From Schaalia georgiae DSM 6843 (lineage in GTDB: Bacteria > Actinomycetota > Actinomycetes > Actinomycetales > Actinomycetaceae), in NCBI RefSeq assembly GCF_000429245.1, contig NZ_AUBM01000011.1, positions 62,001-126,000 of the forward strand: a stretch of DNA of 64,000 nucleotides, written 5' to 3'. The notes beneath the pieces were generated by a model. That model was not told the origin of the DNA. It ran no database searches and saw only the letters and a list, made by a program, of their open reading frames with translations. Shown here piece after piece: positions 33,148 through 41,376 of this stretch. The position numbers and the translations under genes are program-made. Position 1 is the first letter of the stretch, and each line of letters begins with the position of its first letter.

Positions 33148-34379
33148 CCACTCCGATCAACCCTGGAGGTGGCCAGGGGTTCACTCCGATCGGCGGCCCC
33201 GCGCAAGCGGGGCAGCCGACGGGCGGACCCACGGCCCCGCAGGCCGGTGGTGACGCCCTGGGGCGTCCGGTTGGCCAGCCGCTGCCGCACAGTGGCAGCG
33301 GCGCCCAGGGCCAGCAGTCCGGTCTGCCCAACCCCGGCGGCGTGTCGCCCGTGGCGCCCGCCCAGGCGCGCAAGCCGACGGACCCGGCGGCGAAGAAGAG
33401 GATCCGGCGCGTCATCGTGGCGCTCTGCGCCCTCGTTGTCGTCGTGATCGCGGGCGTAGTGGCGCTGGCTGTCCTCAACGGTCAGCGCAGTCCCGAGGCG
33501 CGCACACGGCAGTACTTGCAGCTGCTCGCCGACGGGAAGGCCGAGGCCGCCACGGCCATGGTGGACCCGGGTATCTCCAACGAGGAGCGGGTCTTCATGA
33601 CTGACGCGGTCATGCAGGCGGCGGCGGCGCGCATCGAGATCACGGAGGTCAAGGAGTCGCAGGAGAGCTCCAAGAACAAGGGCGACGTGCGCTACGTGAC
33701 GGCGACCCTGTCCCTGGACGGGCAGCGCTTCACCCACGACTTCGTCCTCACCCAGGGGAAGAAGGAGTTCGGCGTTCTGGACAACTGGCAGATCACGGAG
33801 GCCTTCATGCTGAAGGTCGAGGTGAAGGCCAAGGGGATCCCTGCCGTCAGTATCGGGGACGCCACGAAGACGCTTGCCAAGGACGGCAACTCCATCACCG
33901 TCTACCCCGGCGTCTATACGGTGTCGGCCGCGAACACGGGGGAGTATGTCACGGCGCCCCCGGTCACCGTGAGCGCTGCGGACGATTTCAGCTCCCGCAG
34001 TATCACCTTCGAGGCCGTCTACTCCGACGCCCTCAAGACCGCGGCTCTGGACGCCGCAGTCGCGAAGGTGAAGTCCTGTGGCTCGGTGGAGAACGCCGGG
34101 AATCTGGGGGAGGGCTGTCCGTTCTTCCTCCAGTCGAAGACCCTTGCGGTCTTGAGCGTGAAGGAAGTGCCGACCCAGATCGTGGGCGATAAGTACAATC
34201 CTGGCTGGTACACTGCGGAGAACGCGGTCTTCACGAAGCAGGAGGGCTCCGGAATCTTCAAGGACAGTGCTCCTGTTGATCTGAAGTACAAGGTGAGCGT
34301 TCGTGTGAAGGTTGACGAGAACAACGTCATCAGGATGGGCGCGGACGGCAAACCGCAGTTCGAAGTTTCGGTGGGGTGA
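33144..34379 (+). CDS. Single-pass membrane protein with extracellular domain, partner of 31099-33147
   Basis: Unrecognised. 411 residues: a disordered Pro/Gly/Gln-rich cytoplasmic part (1-85), a basic stretch AAKKRIRR, one transmembrane helix (about 90-110, VIVALCALVVVVIAGVVALAVL in two parts), then about 300 residues outside. The first outside part (EARTRQYLQLLADGKAEAATAMV) looks like an NTF2/DUF4878-type helix-strand unit. Later there are beta-rich segments with two cysteines about 15 residues apart (SCGSVENAGNLGEGC) that could form a disulfide. The TcaA-like architecture is a possibility, not shown. ATGA overlap with the upstream gene; a strong terminator follows. Confidence 0.75.
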   Translation: MTTPINPGGGQGFTPIGGPAQAGQPTGGPTAPQAGGDALGRPVGQPLPHSGSGAQGQQSGLPNPGGVSPVAPAQARKPTDPAAKKRIRRVIVALCALVVVVIAGVVALAVLNGQRSPEARTRQYLQLLADGKAEAATAMVDPGISNEERVFMTDAVMQAAAARIEITEVKESQESSKNKGDVRYVTATLSLDGQRFTHDFVLTQGKKEFGVLDNWQITEAFMLKVEVKAKGIPAVSIGDATKTLAKDGNSITVYPGVYTVSAANTGEYVTAPPVTVSAADDFSSRSITFEAVYSDALKTAALDAAVAKVKSCGSVENAGNLGEGCPFFLQSKTLAVLSVKEVPTQIVGDKYNPGWYTAENAVFTKQEGSGIFKDSAPVDLKYKVSVRVKVDENNVIRMGADGKPQFEVSVG

Positions 34380-34399
34380 TCCTTCCCCGGCTCATGAGT

Positions 34400-34440
34400 G
34401 GGTGGCGGCCAGTCAGCAACGACTGGCCGCCACCCCTATT
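34400..34440 (+). terminator. Strong hairpin terminator
   Basis: Perfect 15-base stem GGGTGGCGGCCAGTC (34400-34414) / GACTGGCCGCCACCC (34421-34435), 6-base loop AGCAAC, followed by CTATT. It ends the two-gene membrane operon. Confidence 0.85.
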
Positions 34441-34822
34441 CCCAGCGGTTGTCCGGGCAGCACGCCGCACTGGCAGGTTCCAGGTCCTCGACTGCGGACC
34501 CGGGTCCGTGCCCGCTGGCGCCCGCCTCGGCGTCCTCGAAGGTGAGGACCGTCCTCCCCGCGGTCGTCCGCATCCGGCGAGGCGGTGATCGGCACGGCTT
34601 CCGGACATTGCGCGGGCAGTGCTGCTACCAACGCTCTCTTCGCCTTGCCTGGCATCGCTGCGGGAATGATCCACGGTTGGAATCCAGGGAGGTTTTCGCC
34701 CCGGAGCATTGTCCTCGACAACTTCGGTATTGAAGTGAGCCGTCTTCCAGGTGGTAAGCTCGACGATGAGCGATATCATAAGGTGGTTGAATTGTTGATT
34801 ATCAGGGAGAAGTAACACGCCC
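34441..34822. other. Gene-free stretch upstream of the TetR gene
   Basis: About 380 bases without a gene I can support. A 76-codon frame (34585-34815) has no family match or ribosome binding site that I can see. From about 34680 the sequence is AT-richer. Possible control elements are TTGTC-CTC-GACAA (34710-34722), TTGAAG (34730-34735) with TAAGCT (34755-34760, spacer 19) and TGATTATCA (34796-34804). Any of these could be the tetR promoter/operator. Confidence 0.4.
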
Positions 34823-35479
34823 ATGACCGGTCGAGCGAAGAGCGCTGGGGCGCGGCGCCCCGGCCGCCCGAAAGCGGGCAGCGAGGACAAGAAAGCGCGC
34901 ATCCTCTCCGAGGCGATGGTGCTGTTCGCCACGCGGGGCTACGCGGGCACCTCTCTGGCGGACATCGCCGGAGCCTCGGACATCTCCAAGGCCGGCCTGC
35001 TCCACCACTTCTCCTCGAAGGACCACCTCCTGGCCGAAGTGCTGGCCGAGCGCGACCGCCATTCGATGCGGCACCTTCCCTCCAGGCGCGAGTCGGCGGC
35101 GGACACCCTGGACACTTGGCTGGCGCTCCTCGGGGAGAACGCGGGGGACCCGGAGGGGGTGGCGCTCTACACCGCGATGTCCGGCGCCGTCATCGACAGC
35201 CGCCACCAGGCGCACGCCTGGTTCTCGAACCACCTGGACTTCGCGATCTCCTTCCTACAGGACGCCCTTGAGGCGGGCAAGGCCACGGGGGAAGTGCGCC
35301 CCGAGGCGCCTTCGGGGCTGATCGCCCGCCACCTGGTCGCCCTTTCGGACGGCATGCAGCTCCAGTGGCTGTGCGACCGCGCAGACGGTGTCGAGGGCGT
35401 GGACATGACGGCCGTGATGTCCTATGCGGTGGGCGAGGTCAAACGGCGTTGGCTCGTTGGGGGATCCTGGGGCAGCTGA
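34823..35479 (+). CDS. TetR-family transcriptional regulator
   Basis: 218 residues. A basic N-terminal tail (RAKSAGARRPGRPKAG) precedes a classic TetR helix-turn-helix domain (about 24-70): RILSEAMVLFATRGYAGTSL, ADIAGASDISKAGLLHHFSSKDHLL. The C-terminal ligand-binding domain (about 80-210) is all-helical with no recognisable ligand motif. No adjacent target gene remains. To the left is a terminator and to the right a repeat and a pseudogene, so it may regulate itself or a distant gene. GGGAG lies about 9 bases before the ATG. Confidence 0.9.
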   Translation: MTGRAKSAGARRPGRPKAGSEDKKARILSEAMVLFATRGYAGTSLADIAGASDISKAGLLHHFSSKDHLLAEVLAERDRHSMRHLPSRRESAADTLDTWLALLGENAGDPEGVALYTAMSGAVIDSRHQAHAWFSNHLDFAISFLQDALEAGKATGEVRPEAPSGLIARHLVALSDGMQLQWLCDRADGVEGVDMTAVMSYAVGEVKRRWLVGGSWGS

Positions 35480-35564
35480 GTCCTCCGACCGTTCGACCCC
35501 TGCGCGTCGCGCGCCAGCTCTAGGACGAGCACGTAACCGCCATTGCCGATCGACGGGAGTACCT

Positions 35565-35652
35565 GCACCACTTAGGCCCCCGACACACCGGGAGAACCAG
35601 GGCCCGCTTGGACCTGAGTGGTGCAATGGCGCGCTAAGTGGTACAGCGGGCG
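35565..35652 (+). repeat. Palindromic dispersed repeat, copy A
   Basis: About 88 bases, near-identical to 44361-44451 in the same orientation. Internal structure: GCACCACTTAGGCCC (35565-35579) pairs imperfectly with GGACCTGAGTGGTGC (35610-35624). A third arm, CTAAGTGGTAC (35634-35644), is close to the complement of the first. No transposase is nearby. It could be a MITE-like or REP-like element, or paired ends left by an insertion sequence. Confidence 0.8.
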
Positions 35653-35663
35653 AGGATGGCCGC

Positions 35664-35892
35664 TCACCTCAGGCGGGGGAAGTGCTCCAGGGAGGAGGCG
35701 GACTCCACGGGCACCTCGAAGTAGCGGGTGATGCGCAGGGTCAATGCGCAGGGTCAAGTGGAGCGAGGGTGCGTACTCGCCGCGCTCGAGGTAGCCCACC
35801 GTCTGGTAGTGGACGCCGAGCGCCTCGGCGAGTTCGCGGCGGCTCACCCGCTAGCCAGCGCGCAGGATGGCCTGGATGGTTCGGATGCTCAT
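35664..35892 (-). pseudogene. Broken XRE-family (Cro/CI-type) regulator
   Basis: From ATG at 35892 the frame reads MSIRTIQAILRAG, then TAG, then RVSRRELAEALGVHYQTVGY and LERGEYAPSLHLTLRI. This is the small YgzD-like XRE helix-turn-helix. A 13-base tandem duplication (TTGACCCTGCGCA twice on the minus strand, 35731-35756 region) then shifts the frame. Removing one copy restores TLRITRYFEVPVESASSLEH and a natural stop at 35664-35666. Both an in-frame stop and a frameshift are therefore present. An intact protein would be about 70 residues. A decayed regulator next to a dispersed repeat suggests an old accessory insertion. Confidence 0.85.
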
Positions 35893-36038
35893 GGGAGGGA
35901 TTCCTTGTTGACGAGGGGGGACCGTAGGTGGCCCGGCGGCGGCGCGTGGGCACGGCGGGGAATCCGGGTAAGAGGGACGCCCACGGCTCGTGGCCGTGGG
36001 CGCTGTCGTTCCGCCCTGGATCGGGCGGTTCCAGTCCT

Positions 36039-36230
36039 TCAGATCGCGCGGACGACCCGGTCGGACTTCAGGCACTTGGTGCACACGTTGAGGCGCTTGG
36101 GCGTCCCATCGACAAGGGCGCGCACGCGCTGGATGTTCGGATTCCACCGGCGGTTGGTGCGAACGTGCGAGTGCGACACGCTCTTGCCGAAGCCGGGTCC
36201 CTTACCGCACACGTCACAAACGGCAGCCAC
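36039..36230 (-). CDS. rpmB: 50S ribosomal protein L28, zinc-binding form
   Basis: 63 residues. Start GTG at 36230 with GAGGAG upstream. It has [20 protein letters not shown] and [13 protein letters not shown], so two CxxC pairs for a zinc knuckle (the C+ form) are intact. The middle [15 protein letters not shown] is typical L28. The longer in-frame ATG at 36347 would add 39 residues unlike any L28. Transcribed away from the DAK2-recG operon; rpmB next to DAK2/recG is a widely conserved divergent arrangement. Confidence 0.96.
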   Translation of the reverse strand: MAAVCDVCGKGPGFGKSVSHSHVRTNRRWNPNIQRVRALVDGTPKRLNVCTKCLKSDRVVRAI

Positions 36231-36466
36231 GATGATCTCCTCGGTTCTCCATCTCGGTTCAGTCCTCCGCGCTGATCGCGGAGCGCTGGCGGTGTTCCCA
36301 CCGCGGGCAACCATGACAGAATAGCGGAAAGGGCACACGGCGTCCAAGTCTCACGGTGGACAGCGGGTGTCGCTTCGCCCACAGCGGCGCGCCCCCATCA
36401 GCGCGGCGGACCGCCCGCCGCAGTGCCGGGCGGCACAATGGGCGCATAATGGAACGGAGGCGGAAC

Positions 36467-38080
36467 ATGGAGCCACAGGCATCGGTCCTCGCGGCCGCGA
36501 TGGCGTCGGCGGCGGAGGAGGCCCGGCGCCTCGCCCCCTTCCTCAACGACCTCGACGGCTGGGACGGCTCCGACTGCGACACGGGCTCGAACGCCGCGGC
36601 CACCCTGGCCGCCATGGCCAGCGCCCTCGCCGCCCTGGACCCGGGCGCCCCCTTCTCCACAGCCGTCGAGGCGTGCGCGCGCACGGCCGTGCGCCAGGGG
36701 GTGGGCCACGTCGGCGTGCTCCTGGGGGGCGTCTTCGCCTCGTGGGCGGCAGTCCTGGCCGACGAGGCGCGGCCCACACCCCTGGTCGTGCGGCGGATGC
36801 TCTGCGCTTCCCCCGCCCCCGGATGCCGCATTGACGCCAGCCCCGCCGTGGTGGAGGTACTCGCCGGGGCGCGTGCCGAGCTGGCCGCCCTCGGCGACAC
36901 CCTCCCCGACGTGGCCGACGTCATATCGCTGTGTTCCTCCCAGGCGCAGATCGGACTCGTTGAGGCCACGAGCGAGCAAACCGGCCGCATCGACGCCGGC
37001 GCCGCCGTCCTCGCCCTCGTGCTCGCATGCTTGGACTCCGCGACCCGCGCCGACCCCACGATCCTCGAGTCCTACGCGGTCATGCTCGCCGACCTGGCCG
37101 CCCTGGGCGGCGGGAGGGCCCCCTCGCCCGCGCCCCCGCCCGCCGGGCGCCGCTTCACCGTGGACATCGTCATGCAGGGGGAGGACAAGGACCGCGCCGC
37201 CCTGGTGTCCCGCCTCGACGCCCTCGGCGCCCGCCTGTCCACCGTGGGCCACACGGACCTCTTCGGGCTGGGCGAGTGGCGCTTCCACGTCGACACCTCC
37301 GCGCCGTTGGCCGCCCTGCCGCGCACCGGGCGCACCCTGCGCTTCCAGGTCCGCGACGCGCGCCCCGACGAGATGATCGGCATCGACGAGCTCGCCGACG
37401 AGGGGATCACCCACAGGGGCGTGCGCCTCCTCGAGAGGCGGCCCGTGCGCCGCGTCGAACGCGCCACCGTGATCGCCTGCACCCGCGCCCCCGGCCTCGT
37501 CGAAGAGCTCGCGCGGGCCGGGGCCGTCGTCTTCCTCGACCCCTCGCCCGAGGACGCCCCCGGCCTGGCCGTCGCCGCCGCCTCCTCCTCCACCGGAGTC
37601 GCGCTCATCGCCCCCTGCGACGAGGCGTGCGCCGCCCTGGTCGCCCGAGCCGCCTCCCTGCTCCCCTCCGGCCCCGCGGCAGCGCCCTCCGTCCTGAGCG
37701 CGCCCACCAGCGACGACCTGGGGGTCCTGGCGGTCGCGCGGGCGTGCGCGCCCCTGTTCGTCCCCCAGCCCGGAGGGGCGGCGGCGGGCCCCGCCATGGC
37801 CTCGATCCTGCGCGACCAGGCGCGCGGCGCACTGGCCCGCGCCACCACCTGCGCCCTGCCGCCCACGTGGGAGCACTCCGACCTCGACGCCGCCCTGGTC
37901 GAGCTCGAGCGGATCGGCTCCACGCGGGTGCGCCTGCTGCTCGGCTCCGGCGACGACGGGCCATACCTGGTCGCCTCCCTGCGCCAGCTCCTGTCCGCCA
38001 AGGACGCTGCCCGCGCCGTGGACCTGGAGACCTGGGACGGCGGGCAAACGGGCCCCACCCTGCTCCAGGGCGTCGCCTGA
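36467..38080 (+). CDS. DAK2-domain protein (FakA/YloV-like)
   Basis: 537 residues. The N-terminal DAK2-like domain (about 1-205) keeps an abbreviated ATP/Mg motif, SDCDTGSNAAATL, where the family has DGDTGTN: the two aspartates are kept but the glycine between them is a cysteine. The middle domain (about 225-300) resembles FakA (FTVDIVMQGEDKDRAALVSR, LGARLSTVGHTDLF). The C-terminal third is weakly conserved. In Firmicutes FakA phosphorylates fatty acids with a FakB partner; no FakB is here. The ATG at 36467 has ACGGAGG six bases upstream. TGATG overlap with recG. Confidence 0.82.
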   Translation: MEPQASVLAAAMASAAEEARRLAPFLNDLDGWDGSDCDTGSNAAATLAAMASALAALDPGAPFSTAVEACARTAVRQGVGHVGVLLGGVFASWAAVLADEARPTPLVVRRMLCASPAPGCRIDASPAVVEVLAGARAELAALGDTLPDVADVISLCSSQAQIGLVEATSEQTGRIDAGAAVLALVLACLDSATRADPTILESYAVMLADLAALGGGRAPSPAPPPAGRRFTVDIVMQGEDKDRAALVSRLDALGARLSTVGHTDLFGLGEWRFHVDTSAPLAALPRTGRTLRFQVRDARPDEMIGIDELADEGITHRGVRLLERRPVRRVERATVIACTRAPGLVEELARAGAVVFLDPSPEDAPGLAVAAASSSTGVALIAPCDEACAALVARAASLLPSGPAAAPSVLSAPTSDDLGVLAVARACAPLFVPQPGGAAAGPAMASILRDQARGALARATTCALPPTWEHSDLDAALVELERIGSTRVRLLLGSGDDGPYLVASLRQLLSAKDAARAVDLETWDGGQTGPTLLQGVA

Positions 38081-40221
38081 TGGGCGGCCTCGACGCGCCG
38101 CTGGCGCTGCGACTGCCGGCCCGCACCGCCCGGGCGCTCGCGGGCGCCGGGATCCACACGGTCGGCGACCTGCTGGGCATCACTCCGAGGCGCTACTACC
38201 ACTGGGGCGCTCTCACGCCGCTGCACTCCCTGCGGGAGGGGGAGGACGCGACCATCCTCGCGCAGGTCGCCTCCGCCCGCATCATCGCGAACCGGTCGGG
38301 CGCCGGGGTGCGCATGGAGGTGGAGCTCACCGACGGCGCGCGGTTCATCACCGCGACCTTCTTCGCGAAGAACCAGTACAAACTGGCGCCCCACGCGCGC
38401 CTGCTCACCCCCGGCGCCTCCTACCTCTTCGCCGGCAGGGTCGGGGCCTACAGGGGCCGCCTCCAACTCGCCCACCCCTCCTTCGAGGGCGTGGACGGCG
38501 AGGACGCCGAGCGCGCCGCCCAGCGGCCGATCCCCATCTACCCGGCCACCGGCGGGCTCGCCTCGTGGGCGATGTCCCGCGCGGTGGGGGTGCTACTCGA
38601 CGGGCTCGACGACGCCGACGTGCCCGACCCCCTGCCCGACTCCGTGCGCGCCGCCCACCGCCTGCCGTCCCGGGCCCGCGCCCTGCGCCTCGCCCACCGG
38701 CCCTCGACCGACGAGGACCACCGCCTGGCGCGGCGCGCGCTCGCCTGGGGGGAGGCGTTCATCCTCCAATGCGCCCTCGTGGGGGAGCGCCGCGGGGACC
38801 GCGCGCGCGAGGCGCCCGCCTGCCCCCCCGCGTCCGGCGGCTTGCGCGACGGCCTCGAGGACGCGCTGCCCTTCGCCCTCACCGACTCCCAGCGCGCGGC
38901 GATCGGCGCCATCGACGCCGACCTGGCGAGCCCCTCGCCGATGCAGCGCCTCCTGCAGGGCGACGTCGGCTCCGGCAAGACCGTCGTCGCACTGGCGGCG
39001 CTGGCGCGCGTCGTCGACAACGGGCACCAGGGGGCGCTCGTCGCGCCCACGGAGGTCCTCGCCGAACAGCACTTCGCCTCGATCACCGCCCTGCTGGAGC
39101 CCCTGGGCGGCCCGGTGGGGGTCCGTCTGCTGACCGGCTCCACGCCGGAGGCGGCGCGCAGGGCGGTCCTGGAGGAGATGGCCTCGCCAGGGCCCCTCAT
39201 CGTCGTGGGGACGCACGCCCTCTTGCAGGACTCCGTCGATTTCGCCGACCTGGCGCTGGCGGTCATCGACGAGCAGCACCGCTTCGGCGTGGCCCAGCGC
39301 GCGGCGCTGAGGGCGGCCCGCGCCGACGGGCGCCTGGTCCACGAGCTCGTCATGACGGCCACCCCCATTCCCCGCACCATCGCGATGACTGTGTTCGGGG
39401 ACCTGGACGAGACCCGCATGGAGGGGATGCCGGCGGGCCGCGCCCCCGTGGCCACGCACCTCGTCGACGCCTCCAACGCACCGTGGGTCGAGCGCCTGTG
39501 GCGGCGGGCCCGCGAGGAGGTCGACTCCGGCGGGCGCGTGTACGTGGTGTGCCCCCGCATCGACGAGGACGACGCGGTGGCGGACGCCGACGACCCCGAC
39601 GGGCCGGCGCCCCTGGCCTCCGTCGCCTCCGTCGCCGGGGACCTCCGCGCCCAACCCGCTCTGCGCGGGATCGGGGTGGGCGAGCTCACGGGCCGCACCC
39701 CCGGGCCGCGGAAAGCGGAGGCCATGGCGGACTTCGCCTCCGGCTCTGTCCCCGTCCTGGTCGCCACCACGGTCGTGGAGGTCGGCGTGGACGTGCCCGA
39801 GGCGACGCTCATGGTCATCATCGACGCCCAGCAGTTCGGGCTCTCCACGCTCCACCAGTTGCGCGGCCGGGTGGGCCGGTCCTCCCGCGAGTCGCTGTGC
39901 GTGGCCGTGCACCGCCACGGCCTCACCGAGGCGGGGGAGCGGCGCCTGCGGGCCTTCGCCTCGACGACCGACGGCTTCGAGCTGGCCGAGGCGGACCTGC
40001 GCCTGCGCAAGGAGGGCGACGTGCTCGGCGCGGGCCAGTCCGGCACCGCCACCCACCTCGAACACCTCTCCGTCAGGCGCGACGGGGCGATCATCCGCGA
40101 TGCCCGGGCCGCCGCCGAGCGCGTCATCGACCAGGACCCCTCCCTGGCGGCCCACCCCCAGGTCATGGCCGCTCTGCGCGAGCAGGCCCCCCAGGCCCTT
40201 GCCTGGATCCACCGCTCCTGA
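38080..40221 (+). CDS. recG: ATP-dependent DNA helicase RecG
   Basis: Branch-migrating helicase that remodels stalled forks and Holliday junctions. 713 residues. The N-terminal wedge/OB domain (about 60-150) includes TILAQVASARIIANR and ITATFFAKNQYKLA. Helicase motifs: Walker A QGDVGSGKTVVALAA, VAPTEVLAEQH, VGTHALLQD, the DEQHRFGV box, MTATPIPRTIAM, VYVVCPRIDED, VLVATTVVEVGVDVP, and LHQLRGRVGRSS. The C-terminal TRG-like stretch is GFELAEADLRLRKEGDVLGAGQSG in two parts. Sequence coverage is complete. Confidence 0.97.
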   Translation: MGGLDAPLALRLPARTARALAGAGIHTVGDLLGITPRRYYHWGALTPLHSLREGEDATILAQVASARIIANRSGAGVRMEVELTDGARFITATFFAKNQYKLAPHARLLTPGASYLFAGRVGAYRGRLQLAHPSFEGVDGEDAERAAQRPIPIYPATGGLASWAMSRAVGVLLDGLDDADVPDPLPDSVRAAHRLPSRARALRLAHRPSTDEDHRLARRALAWGEAFILQCALVGERRGDRAREAPACPPASGGLRDGLEDALPFALTDSQRAAIGAIDADLASPSPMQRLLQGDVGSGKTVVALAALARVVDNGHQGALVAPTEVLAEQHFASITALLEPLGGPVGVRLLTGSTPEAARRAVLEEMASPGPLIVVGTHALLQDSVDFADLALAVIDEQHRFGVAQRAALRAARADGRLVHELVMTATPIPRTIAMTVFGDLDETRMEGMPAGRAPVATHLVDASNAPWVERLWRRAREEVDSGGRVYVVCPRIDEDDAVADADDPDGPAPLASVASVAGDLRAQPALRGIGVGELTGRTPGPRKAEAMADFASGSVPVLVATTVVEVGVDVPEATLMVIIDAQQFGLSTLHQLRGRVGRSSRESLCVAVHRHGLTEAGERRLRAFASTTDGFELAEADLRLRKEGDVLGAGQSGTATHLEHLSVRRDGAIIRDARAAAERVIDQDPSLAAHPQVMAALREQAPQALAWIHRS

Positions 40222-40231
40222 GCCGGGACCC

Positions 40232-40271
40232 GGGGCGCGGGACCACTGCCCCAGCGCCAGCCCCGCGCCCC
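40232..40271 (+). terminator. GC-rich hairpin after recG
   Basis: Perfect 10-base stem GGGGCGCGGG (40232-40241) / CCCGCGCCCC (40262-40271) with a 20-base loop and no T run. It lies between the recG stop and the rsmD promoter. Confidence 0.5.
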
Positions 40272-40279
40272 GCAGCGGT

Positions 40280-40285
40280 TAGGCT
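40280..40285 (+). promoter_or_regulatory. rsmD -10 element, leaderless
   Basis: TAGGCT, exactly seven bases from its last base to the A of the rsmD ATG at 40292. No ribosome binding site is present. Confidence 0.55.
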
Positions 40286-40291
40286 TGGGGC

Positions 40292-40882
40292 ATGACTCGG
40301 ATCGTCGCAGGCAGAGCCAAGGGGTGCCTCCTCGCAGTGCCCGCAAAAGGGACGCGGCCCACCTCGGAGCGGGTGCGCGAGGCCCTCTTCTCCCGGCTCG
40401 ACCACTGGGGCGCCCTCGACGGGGCCCATGTGCTCGACCTCTACGCCGGCACAGGCGCCCTCGCCCTCGAGGCGTTGTCGCGGGGCGCGGCCAGCGCCGA
40501 CTTGGTTGAGAAGTCCGCCGCAGCGGCCCGCCTGGCCGCGCGCAACGCCTCCGTCTGCTCCCTGCCCGCCACCGTCCACACCGCGGACGCCCGCGCCTAC
40601 CTGGGCGCGAGGAGCGGCCCCGAGTTGAGCGGGGAGGCGGGCCTGGTCCTCATCGATCCGCCGTACAGCGCCCCCGAGTCCGAAGTGGCCGCAGTCCTCG
40701 CGCTCCTGGGGCCCTGGATCGCTCCGGACTGCGTCGTCGTCGTCGAGCGCCCCAAGCGGGCGCCCGCGCCCTCCCTCCCGTCCTTCCTGGTGCTCGAGGA
40801 CACCCGCGCGTGGGGGGAGACTGCCGCCCACTTCGCCGCCCCGCCCGCCCCCGGAGACCCCGGCGAAGGGGGGAGCCGATGA
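40292..40882 (+). CDS. rsmD: 16S rRNA (guanine(966)-N(2))-methyltransferase RsmD
   Basis: SAM-dependent enzyme that N2-methylates G966 of 16S rRNA. 196 residues. Motifs: MTRIVAGRAKG, TRPTSERVREALFSRL, VLDLYAGTGALALEALSRG (motif I), and the catalytic LVLIDPPYS (D/N-PPY). Start at the leaderless ATG after TAGGCT. ATGA overlap with coaD, the usual rsmD-coaD pair. Confidence 0.95.
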   Translation: MTRIVAGRAKGCLLAVPAKGTRPTSERVREALFSRLDHWGALDGAHVLDLYAGTGALALEALSRGAASADLVEKSAAAARLAARNASVCSLPATVHTADARAYLGARSGPELSGEAGLVLIDPPYSAPESEVAAVLALLGPWIAPDCVVVVERPKRAPAPSLPSFLVLEDTRAWGETAAHFAAPPAPGDPGEGGSR

Positions 40883-41358
40883 TCCGCGCGCTCTTCCCCG
40901 GCTCCTTCGACCCTTTCACCATCGGCCACCTCGACATCGCCGAGCGCGCGGCCGCGCAGGTGGGCGAGCTCGTGGTCGGCGTGGGCGCGAATCCCGCGAA
41001 GAACCCCATGTTCACCGTCGAGCAGAGGGTCGCGATGGCTTCGGACGCCCTGGCGCACCTGGGCAACGTCCGCGTCGTCGCCCTCCAGGGCGCCACAATG
41101 GACGCCGCGCGCGGCCTGGGCGCCGCACTGATCGTCAAGGGAGTCCGCGGGGCTGACGACGCCGCCCACGAGGCCGTCCAGGCCGCGTTCAACCTGGAGG
41201 CCGGGGGGATCGACACGTGGTGGATCCCCACGCGCCCCGCCCTGTCGCACGTCTCGTCGAGCGCCGTGCGCGAGCTGTTCCGCCTGGGAAAGGACGCCCA
41301 CCGGTATGTTCCTCCCGCGATCAGCCGTTTCATGACAGACAATAGAGGCGGAAGCTGA
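40879..41358 (+). CDS. coaD: Pantetheine-phosphate adenylyltransferase CoaD
   Basis: Fourth step of coenzyme A synthesis: 4'-phosphopantetheine + ATP to dephospho-CoA. 159 residues. Nucleotidyltransferase signature ALFPGSFDPFTIGHLDIAER (T/HxGH), VGVGANPAKNPMF, ALIVKGVRGADD (family RGLR variant) and the C-terminal HVSSSAVRELFRLGKD (family ISSSxVRE). Start by ATGA overlap with rsmD. Both flanks fit the common arrangement. Confidence 0.96.
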   Translation: MIRALFPGSFDPFTIGHLDIAERAAAQVGELVVGVGANPAKNPMFTVEQRVAMASDALAHLGNVRVVALQGATMDAARGLGAALIVKGVRGADDAAHEAVQAAFNLEAGGIDTWWIPTRPALSHVSSSAVRELFRLGKDAHRYVPPAISRFMTDNRGGS

Positions 41359-41376
41359 GGCACCACGGAGGTAAAC

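Noticed and set aside
34585-34815. 76-codon frame ending eight bases before the tetR gene
   Set aside because: No convincing ribosome binding site, no recognisable family, and codon third positions are not strongly GC-rich as in neighbouring genes. It could be real but I cannot support it.
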